Positions 1-10,339 of a DNA stretch of 59,000 bases are shown one piece after another. Source of the stretch: Bugula neritina (lineage: Eukaryota > Bryozoa > Gymnolaemata > Cheilostomatida > Bugulidae). The stretch spans positions 746,001 through 805,000 of the forward strand of contig OZ037765.1 of the NCBI GenBank assembly GCA_964035545.1, in the 5' to 3' direction. The number at the start of each line of letters is the position of its first letter. The stretch's first letter is position 1. The notes under the pieces are model-generated. The model was given only the letters and a program-made list of their open reading frames with translations. It ran no database searches and was not told where the DNA came from. Both the position numbers and the translations under genes were made by a program.

Positions 1-214
1 TTCCCACTTTTATAGTATTGTTACTAACTATTGGTAACAATTAATATAATAATTCTCAACAACACAAATCCCATACAAGTAACTCAAGACTGAGATGAGT
101 TGCACACCCAGCATTTCTTTTTCAAACTAGTTTTCTGTTTATTGGAAAATGTACTTATAAATATGAGTTTTATTATAGACAATGCGCTTTAAAATTTGTT
201 CATTTGTTATATAG

Positions 215-1917
215 GAGCTTCAGGGGCTAATGGAAGAGATGGTAAGTAATAAATAAGTTAAACTAATTGATTGCATAGAGAAAAACCTCCAAAAGTGAGC
301 TCTTTTAGCACAAAATGCGCAATATCCAGAAACCTATTAACTTTTTATAAAACTACATTCCTGTCTACTTTTAACTCTTTTAGGTCGTGATGGTTTGCCA
401 GGCATACCTGGTGTCCAGGGAGATGTTGGCCCAGTTGGTCCTCCTGGTCCTCCAGGGCCTGCAGGTATCTCTGCAGAAGCGCCATCTGGTGGAGTATACA
501 CAAGATGGGGAAAGAACAACTGTGGTGCAGACTCTACTCTACTGTATAAAGGTAAACTATACAGATCTTTGTATTTATATATAAATGGTATATGTGGTAA
601 GCCAAGTAAAAGAGTAAAGACAAATTGTATATTGTTGTATTAATAGAAGCTTTAAAATTTGAAAGTTGAATCTGCTTTATCAGACTATAAAATTAAGTTT
701 ATTCTAATGACAATTTGTTTTATTATTGCAAAACCCTATTGCAGAAATTATGCACATTTTGATTTTCATCAATCCACTTTGTAAATTAAGATTTTCTACT
801 ACTGCACACCATAACGCTCTATACGAGCTATATCTAGAATAAAGTTTTTTTATAATATAGACTACATGCATATTACTGCTATATATACATCTTTTGCACA
901 AAGTCTAGAAGTAATTCATAGAATTTTGCAGTCACGTGTGTATATACTCCAGCAACCTTTTTGAGGTTTTTCTCAAACATTGTACGTATAAGTATTACTA
1001 TATTTTTTGCATAAAATAAATAAATTCATAGTTTTATGTGTTTTTTCAACTGAGTATATGCATTTTGTTCTATAGCACGACAAATGAACTAATAATTTTG
1101 ATTACTAAACTCACTTTAAAAACTCTTTCAAAGGTTTTGCTGGTGGTAGTTATTATGGTCATTCTGGAGGAGGAGTAAACTACCAATGTCTGCCACTGGA
1201 TCCAGAGTATAACAAGGTCTCAGAAGGTGGTACGTTTTATGGCTCATTAATGGCCGGTGCAGAATATCAGTCTTATCAATATGGAATATTCCCAGACAAC
1301 ATCCATGATCAGAACGTACCCTGCGCCAGATGTTACACTGAGAACAGACCTGCTACTATGATGATTCCAGCTAAGAGAACCTGTCCAGGTGGATGGACTA
1401 AGGAGTATGAAGGTGAGTTCCCAGGTTCTCAGTGTAAGTATGCATGTTTATTATTTCATATATAGTTGATGATGAAATATATTTATAAACTTTGGCCTCT
1501 TAGTTCTACATTATCTCCACGGTAATTAATTTCAGAGCCACTTTATACCATACCCACCCTTTAACCCTAATTGAGGTTTTAATTTGCTAAGGAATTACAA
1601 TAATAGAGACCTGTTCTATCATGTTGCTAAAGCCAAGTCTGCCAGGTTTTCCAAAGATTTGAAACACTTTATCTGTCAATAGTGTTATATAAATTTTACA
1701 TCCAGGTTATTTAATGTCTGAGCGCAAAGACCACGCCCACCCGTCAACCTTTGAGTGTGTAGATGTTGAACCTGAAGCTATCATTGGGTTGACTACAGAC
1801 ACTAATGGAGCTCTGTTCTATTTCATTCGACCATACTGTTCTGGTACAGCTACCACTGGACACTGTCCACCATACCAGGCAAACAAAGAGCTAACTTGTG
1901 TTGTTTGTAGCAAATAG
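215..1917 (+). CDS. Short-chain (spongin-type) collagen, copy A, 5' end outside the window
   Basis: Exons 215-241, 384-551, 1134-1412 and 1706-1917 (TAG) join in one frame; all introns are phase 1. The first two exons encode Gly-X-Y triplets (GRDGRDGLPGIPG, then GPPGPPGPAG), the start of a non-collagenous domain and YTRWGK. The last two encode the Cys-rich C-terminal domain (YQCLPLDPEY, VPCARCY, GALFYFIRP) ending LTCVVCSK. This is the architecture of the short-chain, collagen-IV-like proteins known from sponges and several other invertebrates. They are secreted matrix or exoskeletal attachment proteins. The signal peptide and earlier Gly-X-Y exons must lie upstream of base 1. A diverged second copy follows at 2808. 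Family assignment is confident; the exact matrix role is inferred. Confidence 0.85.
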
Positions 1918-2299
1918 AGTTTAGAATGACTGATAAAAATTTCGCTCAAAATAAATAAATAAAATTCTGATTTAAAAAATGAATCATGTTCTTTGTTTTA
2001 GTGACATGTTGTTGTCTATGCAGATAGTTATGGTCTATTGTATTATGTGTGTATATGATCAAGTAATAAAAGCTGTAGAGCTTAGCAATAGTAAATAACC
2101 ACATAGTATAGCTATATCATAAGTGCTATATATATTTATAACCAGCATAGAATGTAGCTCACCCCAAGGTGTTCACATAGATCTTGACTTATAGCTGGTG
2201 AGTGGTGCCTAAATAAATTATACTCTGTGCAACCATATAATATATATATGAGAGTTTCAATATTTTATTCGCATTATTAATTTTCATTGGATAAGCAGG
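1918..2299. other. 3' flank of collagen copy A, part of a segmental duplication
   Basis: No gene is seen. The block from about 2075 to 2300 recurs almost unchanged downstream of copy B (about 3765-3970), with small indels, so it belongs to the same tandem duplication as the collagen exons. Confidence 0.6.
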
Positions 2300-2437
2300 G
2301 CTATATTTAGTACCGGTCACAGCAATCTGTGTCACATCCGGACACTAGACAATAAGTCACCACCATGCAATTGTGACAAAGTTATGACTCAGCTAGATGA
2401 GCAGCAGAAGATAATTGATGCTCTAGAATGTGAATAG
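2300..2437 (+). other. Conserved open block, possible exon of the collagen repeat (copy 1)
   Basis: A 46-codon open frame ending DALECE-stop, with a heptad-like stretch (TQLDEQQK). Its twin at 3974-4111 differs at about 14 bases, several of them synonymous, with no indel and no stop, whereas the DNA around it has indels. A GT at 2430 (GAAT|GTGAAT) would give a phase 1 donor. That phase matches the collagen exon at 2808. It may be a coiled-coil exon of collagen copy B. The weak donor and unclear acceptor leave this uncertain. Confidence 0.35.
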
Positions 2438-2448
2438 AGATATTTTTC

Positions 2449-2571
<123 letters not shown>

Positions 2572-2807
2572 TTCCACAAAGTTTGAGCAACGCCACTGAA
2601 TTTCACAGTCAGCCGTATATACCCCAGTAACCTTCATGTGGCTTCTTCTCAAAAATTGTATAATAATTGTATGTTTTTGAGCATGATAAATAAATTTCAT
2701 TGGTGTATATTACGTTCCTTTCAACAGAATATACCATATGTAACGCAGAGGTATTGAGTGACTAAATGATTTTGAATACTGAACTCACTTTGAAAACACT
2801 TTCAAAG

Positions 2808-3601
2808 GTTTTGCTGGTGGTAGTTATTACGGTCAAACTGGAGGAGGAGTAAACTACCAATGTCTGCCACTGGATCCCGAGTATAACCAAGTATCAAAAA
2901 CTAGTGGGATTCTAGGTACACTAATGGCTGGTGCAGAATATCAGTCTTATCAATATGAAATATTCCCGAACAACATGCACGATCAGAACGTACCCTGTGC
3001 CAGATGTTACACTAGGAACAGACCTGCTACTATGATGATTCCAGCTAAGAGAACCTGTCCATGTGGATGGACTAAGGAGTATGAAGGTGAGTCCATGTCA
3101 ACCATTTAGTGAGTGTGCATATCAACTATTTTATATTTGATACCAAAATTATATTACCTAAATGAACATTAAAAAATTTCTAGTTTTTAGTTCTGCTTTA
3201 TCTCCAAGTTTTTTATTGTCAGGGGCAATTTACCACCTCCTCCATACAACCTTTGAATGTGAAGATTTTGAAGATGTAGTTAGCATAAGCAATAACAATA
3301 GTGCTCTTCTTTACCATGTTACTAAAACTATAAGTCTGTTAGTTGTATTTGCAAGATTTTCTTTATACACTTTCATGTTTTTTTTTCAGGTTATTTAATG
3401 TCAGAGAGGGAAAACCACGCCCACCCATCAACCTTTGAGTGTGTTGACGCTAAACCTGAGGCTATCAATGGGTTGGGTACAGACACTAATGGAGCTCTGT
3501 TCTATTTCATTCGACCACACTGTTCTGGTACAGCTACCACTGGACACTGTCCACCATACCAGGCAAACAAAGAGCTAACTTGTGTTGTTTGTAGCAAATA
3601 G
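2808..3601 (+). CDS. Short-chain collagen, copy B: C-terminal exons only
   Basis: Exons 2808-3086 and 3390-3601 are paralogues of copy A exons 3 and 4, with intact splice sites, phase 1 joins and no stops. The protein keeps the Cys-rich domain (YQCLPLDPEY, VPCARCY) and ends LTCVVCSK. Differences include a Cys replacing Gly near the exon end (RTCPCGW against RTCPGGW) and a changed stretch after NQVSK. No Gly-X-Y exon is visible between 1918 and 2808. Either this copy lost its triple helix, or it serves as alternative 3' exons of copy A. The phase 1 intron ends would allow an alternative splice from the copy A exon at 384-551. A third possibility is a non-collagenous protein starting with the 2300-2437 block. 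Confidence 0.65.
3235..3345 (+). pseudogene. Decayed duplicate of the collagen terminal exon inside the copy B intron
   Basis: Within the intron 3087-3389, translation gives HTTFECEDFEDVV and NNNSALLYHVT. These echo HPSTFECVDVEPEA and NGALFYFIR of the true terminal exon in the same order, and an AG acceptor (TTATTGTCAG) precedes them. The copy has diverged strongly and runs into the next acceptor. A still more eroded trace seems present in the copy A intron near 1545-1625. It is probably a dead duplicate exon, less likely an alternative one. Confidence 0.45.
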
Positions 3602-3973
3602 AGTTTAGAATGACTTATAAAAATTTACTAAAAATAAACTTATAAAATCTGATTTAAAGAATAAATCATATTGTTTGTGTTTATAGCAACATGTTGTTGT
3701 CCATGCAAATAGTTATGGTCTATTGTATTATGTGTGTATATGGTCAAGTAACAGAAGCTGCAGAGCTTAGCAATAGTAAATAACCACATAGTATAGCTAT
3801 ATCATAAGTGCTATATATATTTATAACCAGCATAGAATGTAGCTCACCCCAAGGTGTTCACATAGATCTTGACTTATAGCTGGTTAATGGTGCCTAAATA
3901 AATTATACTTTGTGCAATCATATAATATATATATGAAAGTTCAATATTTTATTCACATTATTGGATAAGCAGG

Positions 3974-4111
3974 GCTCTGTTTAGTACTGGTCACAGCAAT
4001 CTGTGTCACATCCGGACACCAGACAATGAGTCACCATCATGTGATTGTGACAAAATTATAACTCAGCTAGATGAGCAGCAGAAGAGAATTGACACTCTGG
4101 AATGTGAATAG
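3974..4111 (+). other. Conserved open block, possible exon of the collagen repeat (copy 2)
   Basis: Twin of 2300-2437: 46 open codons ending DTLECE-stop, with TQLDEQQK conserved and no indel between the two copies. It stands upstream of the third, relic collagen copy at 4289, as copy 1 stands upstream of copy B. This supports a repeating unit of this block followed by the C-terminal exons. Confidence 0.35.
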
Positions 4112-4288
4112 AGATATTTTTCATGTAGTAATTATCCAAGGATAGGGATTCGAGTATAACATATAGATACTAGCTACGTATACTAATAGGAATATTAGGG
4201 TATTGCTACAAAATGATAATCCATATTTAACAAACTTAATAAAGTTTCTACAATTGGTTATTCATCAAATAAGGCACTATAACATATG

Positions 4289-4324
4289 AGAGCTAACTTG
4301 TGTTGTTTGTAGCAAATAGAGTTT
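4289..4324 (+). pseudogene. Relic of a third collagen copy (36 bp of the terminal exon)
   Basis: Thirty-six bases identical to the end of the copy A and B terminal exons (codons for ELTCVVCSK, the stop and a few 3' bases). The rest of the exon is missing, so it is the stub of a third tandem unit. Confidence 0.75.
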
Positions 4325-4785
4325 GTTTCTATGATACTGAAGAAATATATTAGAATAAACTTTGAACAACTCAGTGTGGTTTTTCGATTGTGTAAAAATA
4401 CATCAAAATTTAATACATAATATACCTTATATATCATTTCTATATGGCAGAATATTATTGCATTTTGCTAGAGCTTCCGTTACGCGCATACAGGTCAAAC
4501 TCTATTGAAATTAGCAAGTTTATTAAACAATTAACAAAAATCAGTTCAATTATTGGTTTATTAATAAAACTTCAGCTGCTAAATGATTCAATCTTATTAA
4601 TTAGCTATTATACCTTTGCACTATATTTTGAAATTTATTTAATTCACTCTTGATGAAGGGGAGAGGAGCATTCTATAAGGTTTATTATGTTTTTCAGTTA
4701 CATATAAGCTATAAGGCTAATAATATAATAATATAATATAAATGTTATATATAAAATTATATATAATAAGAGTATTACATAAGTA

Positions 4786-4824
<39 letters not shown>

Positions 4825-5411
4825 TATATATATATATGTTTCACACATATAACATACAAATATACAAAACAGGTGTATAATATAAACATATAAACCAAAA
4901 GCTGTAATAAAAATTCTATAGGATATTTAAAAGAATATAAATATGCAAAGATAAGCTTAGCTTTGAACAAACAAAAAATTAAAACAGATAGAAGTCGTAA
5001 AGTGTAATAATGATGAAATAAGTAAGCTTCATTGAATTACCTTATAAACAGAACTGCATATATGTAAATGTGTGCAATAATTATATAGCATTTCTTGTGA
5101 GGTCCTAGAATGATGAATAATATGAGCCATAGTACTGTCACTGTTGAAGAAAACCCGCAAAATCTTTATTAAATACCAAATACTCAAAGGGACAGCCTTC
5201 TTGTTACAAACACATAAACATTATTGTATATCTAATTTTGTTATATTATCATAATAAAGTGGGTTATTATATAATATTATAATATTCAGCAATTAAAACG
5301 ATGACTATCGTATTTGGTCTTATATATTCAAATTTATAAATAATTGCAGTTATAAAAGCCTGGTTAGATCACTATCTAACGTGAACTTAAGTTGGCAGCC
5401 ATATATAGAAA
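4325..5411. other. AT-rich intergenic DNA with (TA)n
   Basis: No supported gene. It holds a (TA)n run at about 4786-4838 and otherwise unstructured AT-rich DNA. The open frame at 4444-4653 has no homology I recognise and looks like chance. Confidence 0.5.
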
Positions 5412-7103
5412 TCAACTTATAGTTATCCATGTGACAAAGCTGACCACTAGCTGAATGACAGCTAGGGCAAAGTGTCTGCTGCTAGCATGACTTGTCACTG
5501 CAGGTGCACTCTGCGGTGGCACGTCTTGCGCAGTCTCTTCTGATGAGTCTTGACCTTCAACTTCGAGGTCTGGGTCAGATGTCAAGGACATCGGGAAAAT
5601 TGAAGAATCAGTTATGAAGTCAGAAATGGTTTCAGTCGTAATAGTAGTACCAGTGGTTGCACTGTTAGTAGTACTAGTAGTGGTAGTAACACTGGTAGCA
5701 GTAGTAGTAGATGAGTTGAGTGGAGAGTTACACAAGTCAGTAGAGCACAGACATTGAATAGAACCATAGAAATAGGGTAGTGCCCTGCAACCTTCAACTA
5801 CCCCATCAGATATTCTAATTGATGCACACATTCGGACTGCTGAAAGTAGTTTTGTAAAAAGAGATAATCAAAGTTGAACATACCAAATATTCATATTTAC
5901 TATTTATAAAATTATAATAAAAATCAATAGAAATCTGTTAATTTTTCCTTTTGATATAAATAAATCGTATAATAAATTGCATTATTTTTATATAACTTTA
6001 TACTGCAAGTGTTTATTATATACTGCAGGCATCTTGGCAAAGCAAATTTATTTTCTATATTAAATTAACAAAATAAAAAATTTGAAAATACAACGGAAAA
6101 ATTTCTAAATTACATGAAAGGCCAATTGAATAATACAGAGATCATAACTTCAACAGAAATGGATTTGAAACGCTGTATTTTCTTTAGAATATATTATCCA
6201 GTAATATCAATGACTTACTTCTATTTATAGCCACAGAGCTGTAGTAAGTCGTTGAACAGAAATCACAACTAGCTTGATCACAGTCTACTATCTGTTCTGA
6301 CTCATCATCACAACCTTGGCATGACTCATAGCAGCGTATGGCCTGAGTGTTTACTACCAGACCTAAAGACAATTCCTTATAAAATGCACATAGTAGAAGC
6401 AGCTGGCAATTTTGACCAACACCCACGTTAGAATTACATTTATATATTTCAAACTCGCTTCTATATATAATAGTTGGCGAAACATGTAAAATGGTAAGAT
6501 GCAATCTCATTTAATTATTGGGATATATAATATTGCAGAAAATATAATTAAAATTATCTAATATGCCGTAATACATTCATTTTTGCTGCATGTGAAACAA
6601 TACATACTTTCGATATCTTAAATAAATCAAAATAATTTTAAAACAAACTTTTTTTGCATACATTATATGAAGTCAAAACGTTTTATTGAATTGTATAACA
6701 TATACAAGTTTGATACATCCAAGATTTGGCTGTCTAAAGTATTAATAATATACTAAAATTTACCAGACAATTACAAAAGTCATCAAATTTCTTCTACGCA
6801 AAAGTTGTACATATGTTTCTTATACAAATGTTTCAATATGATCAACACTGTGATAGTTTTCGTCATTACAAGAACACGACTACAAAGACAGGAGAAACCG
6901 GAACTGGCTTGGAATTTTCACAAAGCTTGTAACAACTGCATGTAAACTGTGCTAATAACTCAGTTTAGTCAAAACTAATTGAGTATATACAGCATATAGT
7001 TCAAATATATAAAACATTTAAAATAAAATTAATATAGTCATCAAAAGCAAAGGAATATCTACTCACCCAATAAGATCAAAGTATGCAGCGTTATTTTCAT
7101 CAT
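5412..7103 (-). CDS. Ly6/uPAR-type three-finger protein, GPI-anchored
   Basis: Three exons, read on the minus strand: 7103-7067, 6362-6219 and 5839-5412, joined by phase 1 introns. Exon 1 encodes a signal peptide (MMKITLHTLILL) that continues into LVVNTQA in exon 2. The mature part starts IRCYESCQGC, has CDFC in the middle and ends with CLCSTDLCN, the Cys-Asn hallmark of the LU domain. A long Thr/Ser-rich stretch follows, then an acidic linker and a hydrophobic tail (HFALAVIQLVVSF) ending in a few residues, as in a GPI-attachment signal. It is therefore predicted to be a cell-surface protein on a mucin-like stalk. Ligand and role are unknown. The acceptor of exon 3 could be 3 bases further in (CAGCAG choice). 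Confidence 0.7.
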
Positions 7104-10100
7104 TTGGAAAGAGTTCAATGTGAAAATAATATATTGTTTGTACTGTTTCTTCTGCAACATCTAGCCCTTGAGTGTCTTTAGAGTCTATACTGATCAACAG
7201 TGTATGCGTGAATATGCCAATAAACTGTATTGGATAATATAATATGGTAATATATTATTGCATATATTACCATGATTATAATATGAATGTAGTTATTATA
7301 ATATTAGTATAATATTCATTTGGTAACTGATACAGTAAACATCCATGCATATCTCATTACAGCATAATATATTATAATTAATTAAAATACATTTGCTAAA
7401 GCGTATTCATATAACAGGATCTTTAATATACCAGCTTTCCTTGCGTCAGGCAGCATGGGTGTTAGCCAATAGAAATAAGCTGCCAAGTTCTTGTCTTTAT
7501 CAATTCACCACACATTATATTTTCATGTAAATTGTATGAACAACTGTAGCCACATAATTATATCTCTTTATATAAACAAAGGCTCCGGAAACTTCCTTCC
7601 TTCCTCCGCCTAGCGTCACATACGTATATACCATTAAAGTTGATACAATCATATGATTTATAATATATATAAATAATATAAACATTATATCAACTTTATT
7701 GAGTAGCATATATTATATGCGTCTCATACTTTACTCATGTTTGTTAGCTGCATAAAAAGTATTTAATTAAATTGAAACTCAATACCCTAAAATACAGCTG
7801 TTAGTTGTAACTTATGTCATCACAGCAATGGCAATTTCATTTTATAACCTGAGGCTTGGATTTTGTTTAATTCAACCCTGATTTTATTATGTTGAAATTT
7901 TTTGCCTATATAATTGAACAATTTTTATGGCAGCTTATAAGGGTACACACGCACTTGTCAAATTAGTCATAGGTATCTCAATTCCTTGGATAATCGTAGT
8001 TGCTGACAATAAAGCTTTTTAGTAGTGATTGTATAATTGTATAAAATAGCACAAGTTTCCAAGAATTGTCGAGTCAGTGCAGTAGTGGTATCGTGCATAT
8101 TGTATTAACAACACACTGCTTTGTAAACACATTATATTTCTAGCTTTTAATGTTTAAGTGAATAGCTCAGTCATGTTTTGCACAAATATTTGTATTAGCA
8201 AGATTATTAGTATCCGTAGCATAGAATGATATCATATTTGCATTGGTAATTGTTTCTCATTAGTATTATAACAGAGTATCCGACATATGTTATTAGAGTT
8301 ATCTGCCTGTAGTTATAAATTATCCGTTTTCTGTTTTGATAGTTGATTATTTTTGTCGTATAAACTTATTGAACGCCGATTAAATAGACGTACGCTCTGA
8401 GTCTTCAGGCAGAAATCTCATTAGTTTGACTCGCTACCGAACTAAAAAAGTTTGAGAAACCAAAAGAAAAAGTACAAACTAAAAAGCTTCTGCTCATACT
8501 AATGCTCATAATCATGCTGATGCTAGTAGATTTTCACTCACAGATGCAGTGTCAGAGATGTTAGCTTTGACCTCGAGCTTTCAATTCGTCTAGTTTTGGT
8601 CACAACAAATGCAATCACAATGAACTATATTAATTTTGTTTCACTTCATTCTAATAGTAATACTAATAGTAATACTAATACTAATACTATTAGTATTACT
8701 ATTAGTAATAGTAATACTAATAGTAATAGTAATACTAATACTATGAGAATTACTATTACTATTAGTGATAGTAATAGTAATTCTCATTTTCATTCTGGTT
8801 AAAATAAGTGATTAACTTTAACTCATTTACTTTAACTTCAAGTTAAACTAGAATTAATACTAATAGTAATACTAATAGTAATACTAATAGTAATACTTAT
8901 AGTATTACTATTAGTATTAGTATTAGTATAAGTTATACTAATACTAATAGTAATAGTATTAGTTAAAAAAATCTCTAAGTATAACACTTACTTTTAGTTT
9001 TAGTACTTACACTAGCCTAACACAGTAACAGTAACATAAAATTAAATTTAGATTTAGCCTGTTAAAATTGGATTATGTTTTTCAAAATCATAATGATAAC
9101 TATATTTAATTTTAAATTTATAATGTTTGATTAACAATTCGGACTGTAACTATAAGTATTATTATATTATGATAACTATAATAATAATTGTAATACTTAT
9201 ACTACTACTAAAACTATAAGTATAAGTAGAAATTAATTAAATCATTTTTCATTAGTTTCCCATCATCTGTAACAGCCAAAGTTTCAAACAGCTACTAGTA
9301 CTTACGTTTGTGATCATCAATGAGCTAATGCTATGTATTACTCTTACTATTAGATTTAGTTATTCAGTGTTTATAAAACCAAATATATTATATTAACTGT
9401 AAATTATATTTATAGGGCCAAGAGTGAGTGTATGCTAACAGAGCGCATGTTACAAAATAAGTTTAGCAATAATTTAATTAGTTATTACTTATTTATTCAG
9501 TAATTGAAATCAGTGAGATCAGATTTATCATGAAGTGCTATTATAATTATTAGTATTTTCAACTCATAGTCATTAAGCTAAATTCTTTTTCATTTTTTTA
9601 TCATTATGATTATGCAATCCAATCACATTGACTGATTAACTAATTTTTATGAGCGAATTTCACTTGAATGATAAATGAAATCATATCATGACTCATTATA
9701 CCTTTTAAACTTCAAGTTCAAGTAAATATGTGAGTCAGTATTACGTTAAAATATGATTCGTAAAGTGCTGGAACATGAATATCAAACTCATTATGACTCA
9801 TACTTCCAACGTCCTGTTGTTGGTAGTAGCTTATTCACTGACTGACTTGTGCTGCTTTTAAAGTGTTTAAATATAACTGAAGCTTCAAACTTTTCCTTGT
9901 ATCATCAATTCTGGTGAATCTTTTTAAAATTACCAAAATGTTTCTACTGATGTTTTACCCATTACTATCATAATCTTCGAAGTGCGAGTTCCAGTTGACA
10001 TTGTTGTTGGTCAAATTTTTGTGTTGAGTATTATTTTAACCTTTTATTGCTAATGTAATTGAAGATTTTTATTTCATCCAATGTTCAGCTTCAAAGTTAC

Positions 10101-10339
10101 TAGTCTGAAATTCCGAAACACTATAAACTTTAGTGTTTATTTGTTTAGTTATAAATAAGGCAGTGGCATATATTGTCTATAAGAAAATTGTAATCTTTTT
10201 AGACTTTTATTTTTTTTTCTTTAGTATCAATAGCTAAATTTTAATTTTTATCATCTATAATTTGTTACACAATATATGTGAAATTTCTGCTAAAAAAAGA
10301 TGGTGTATTCTTGTAGGTTAGTTATCTACTCTGACAAAG
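7104..10339. other. Intergenic region without a recognised gene
   Basis: AT-rich DNA between the Ly6-like gene (-) and PUF60 (+), which are divergent, so both promoters should lie here. Apart from the hairpin repeats at 8641-8966 I see no coding pattern; the open frame 8596-8802 is translated repeat. Confidence 0.5.
8641..8966. repeat. Self-complementary hexamer repeats (TAGTAA / TTACTA type)
   Basis: Two blocks (about 8652-8780 and 8853-8966) built of AATACTAATAGT-like units that switch several times to their own reverse complement (AGTATTACTATTAG). The single strand can fold into long hairpins. The same repeat family is at 34480-35000 and, looser, at 21440-21920. Confidence 0.8.
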
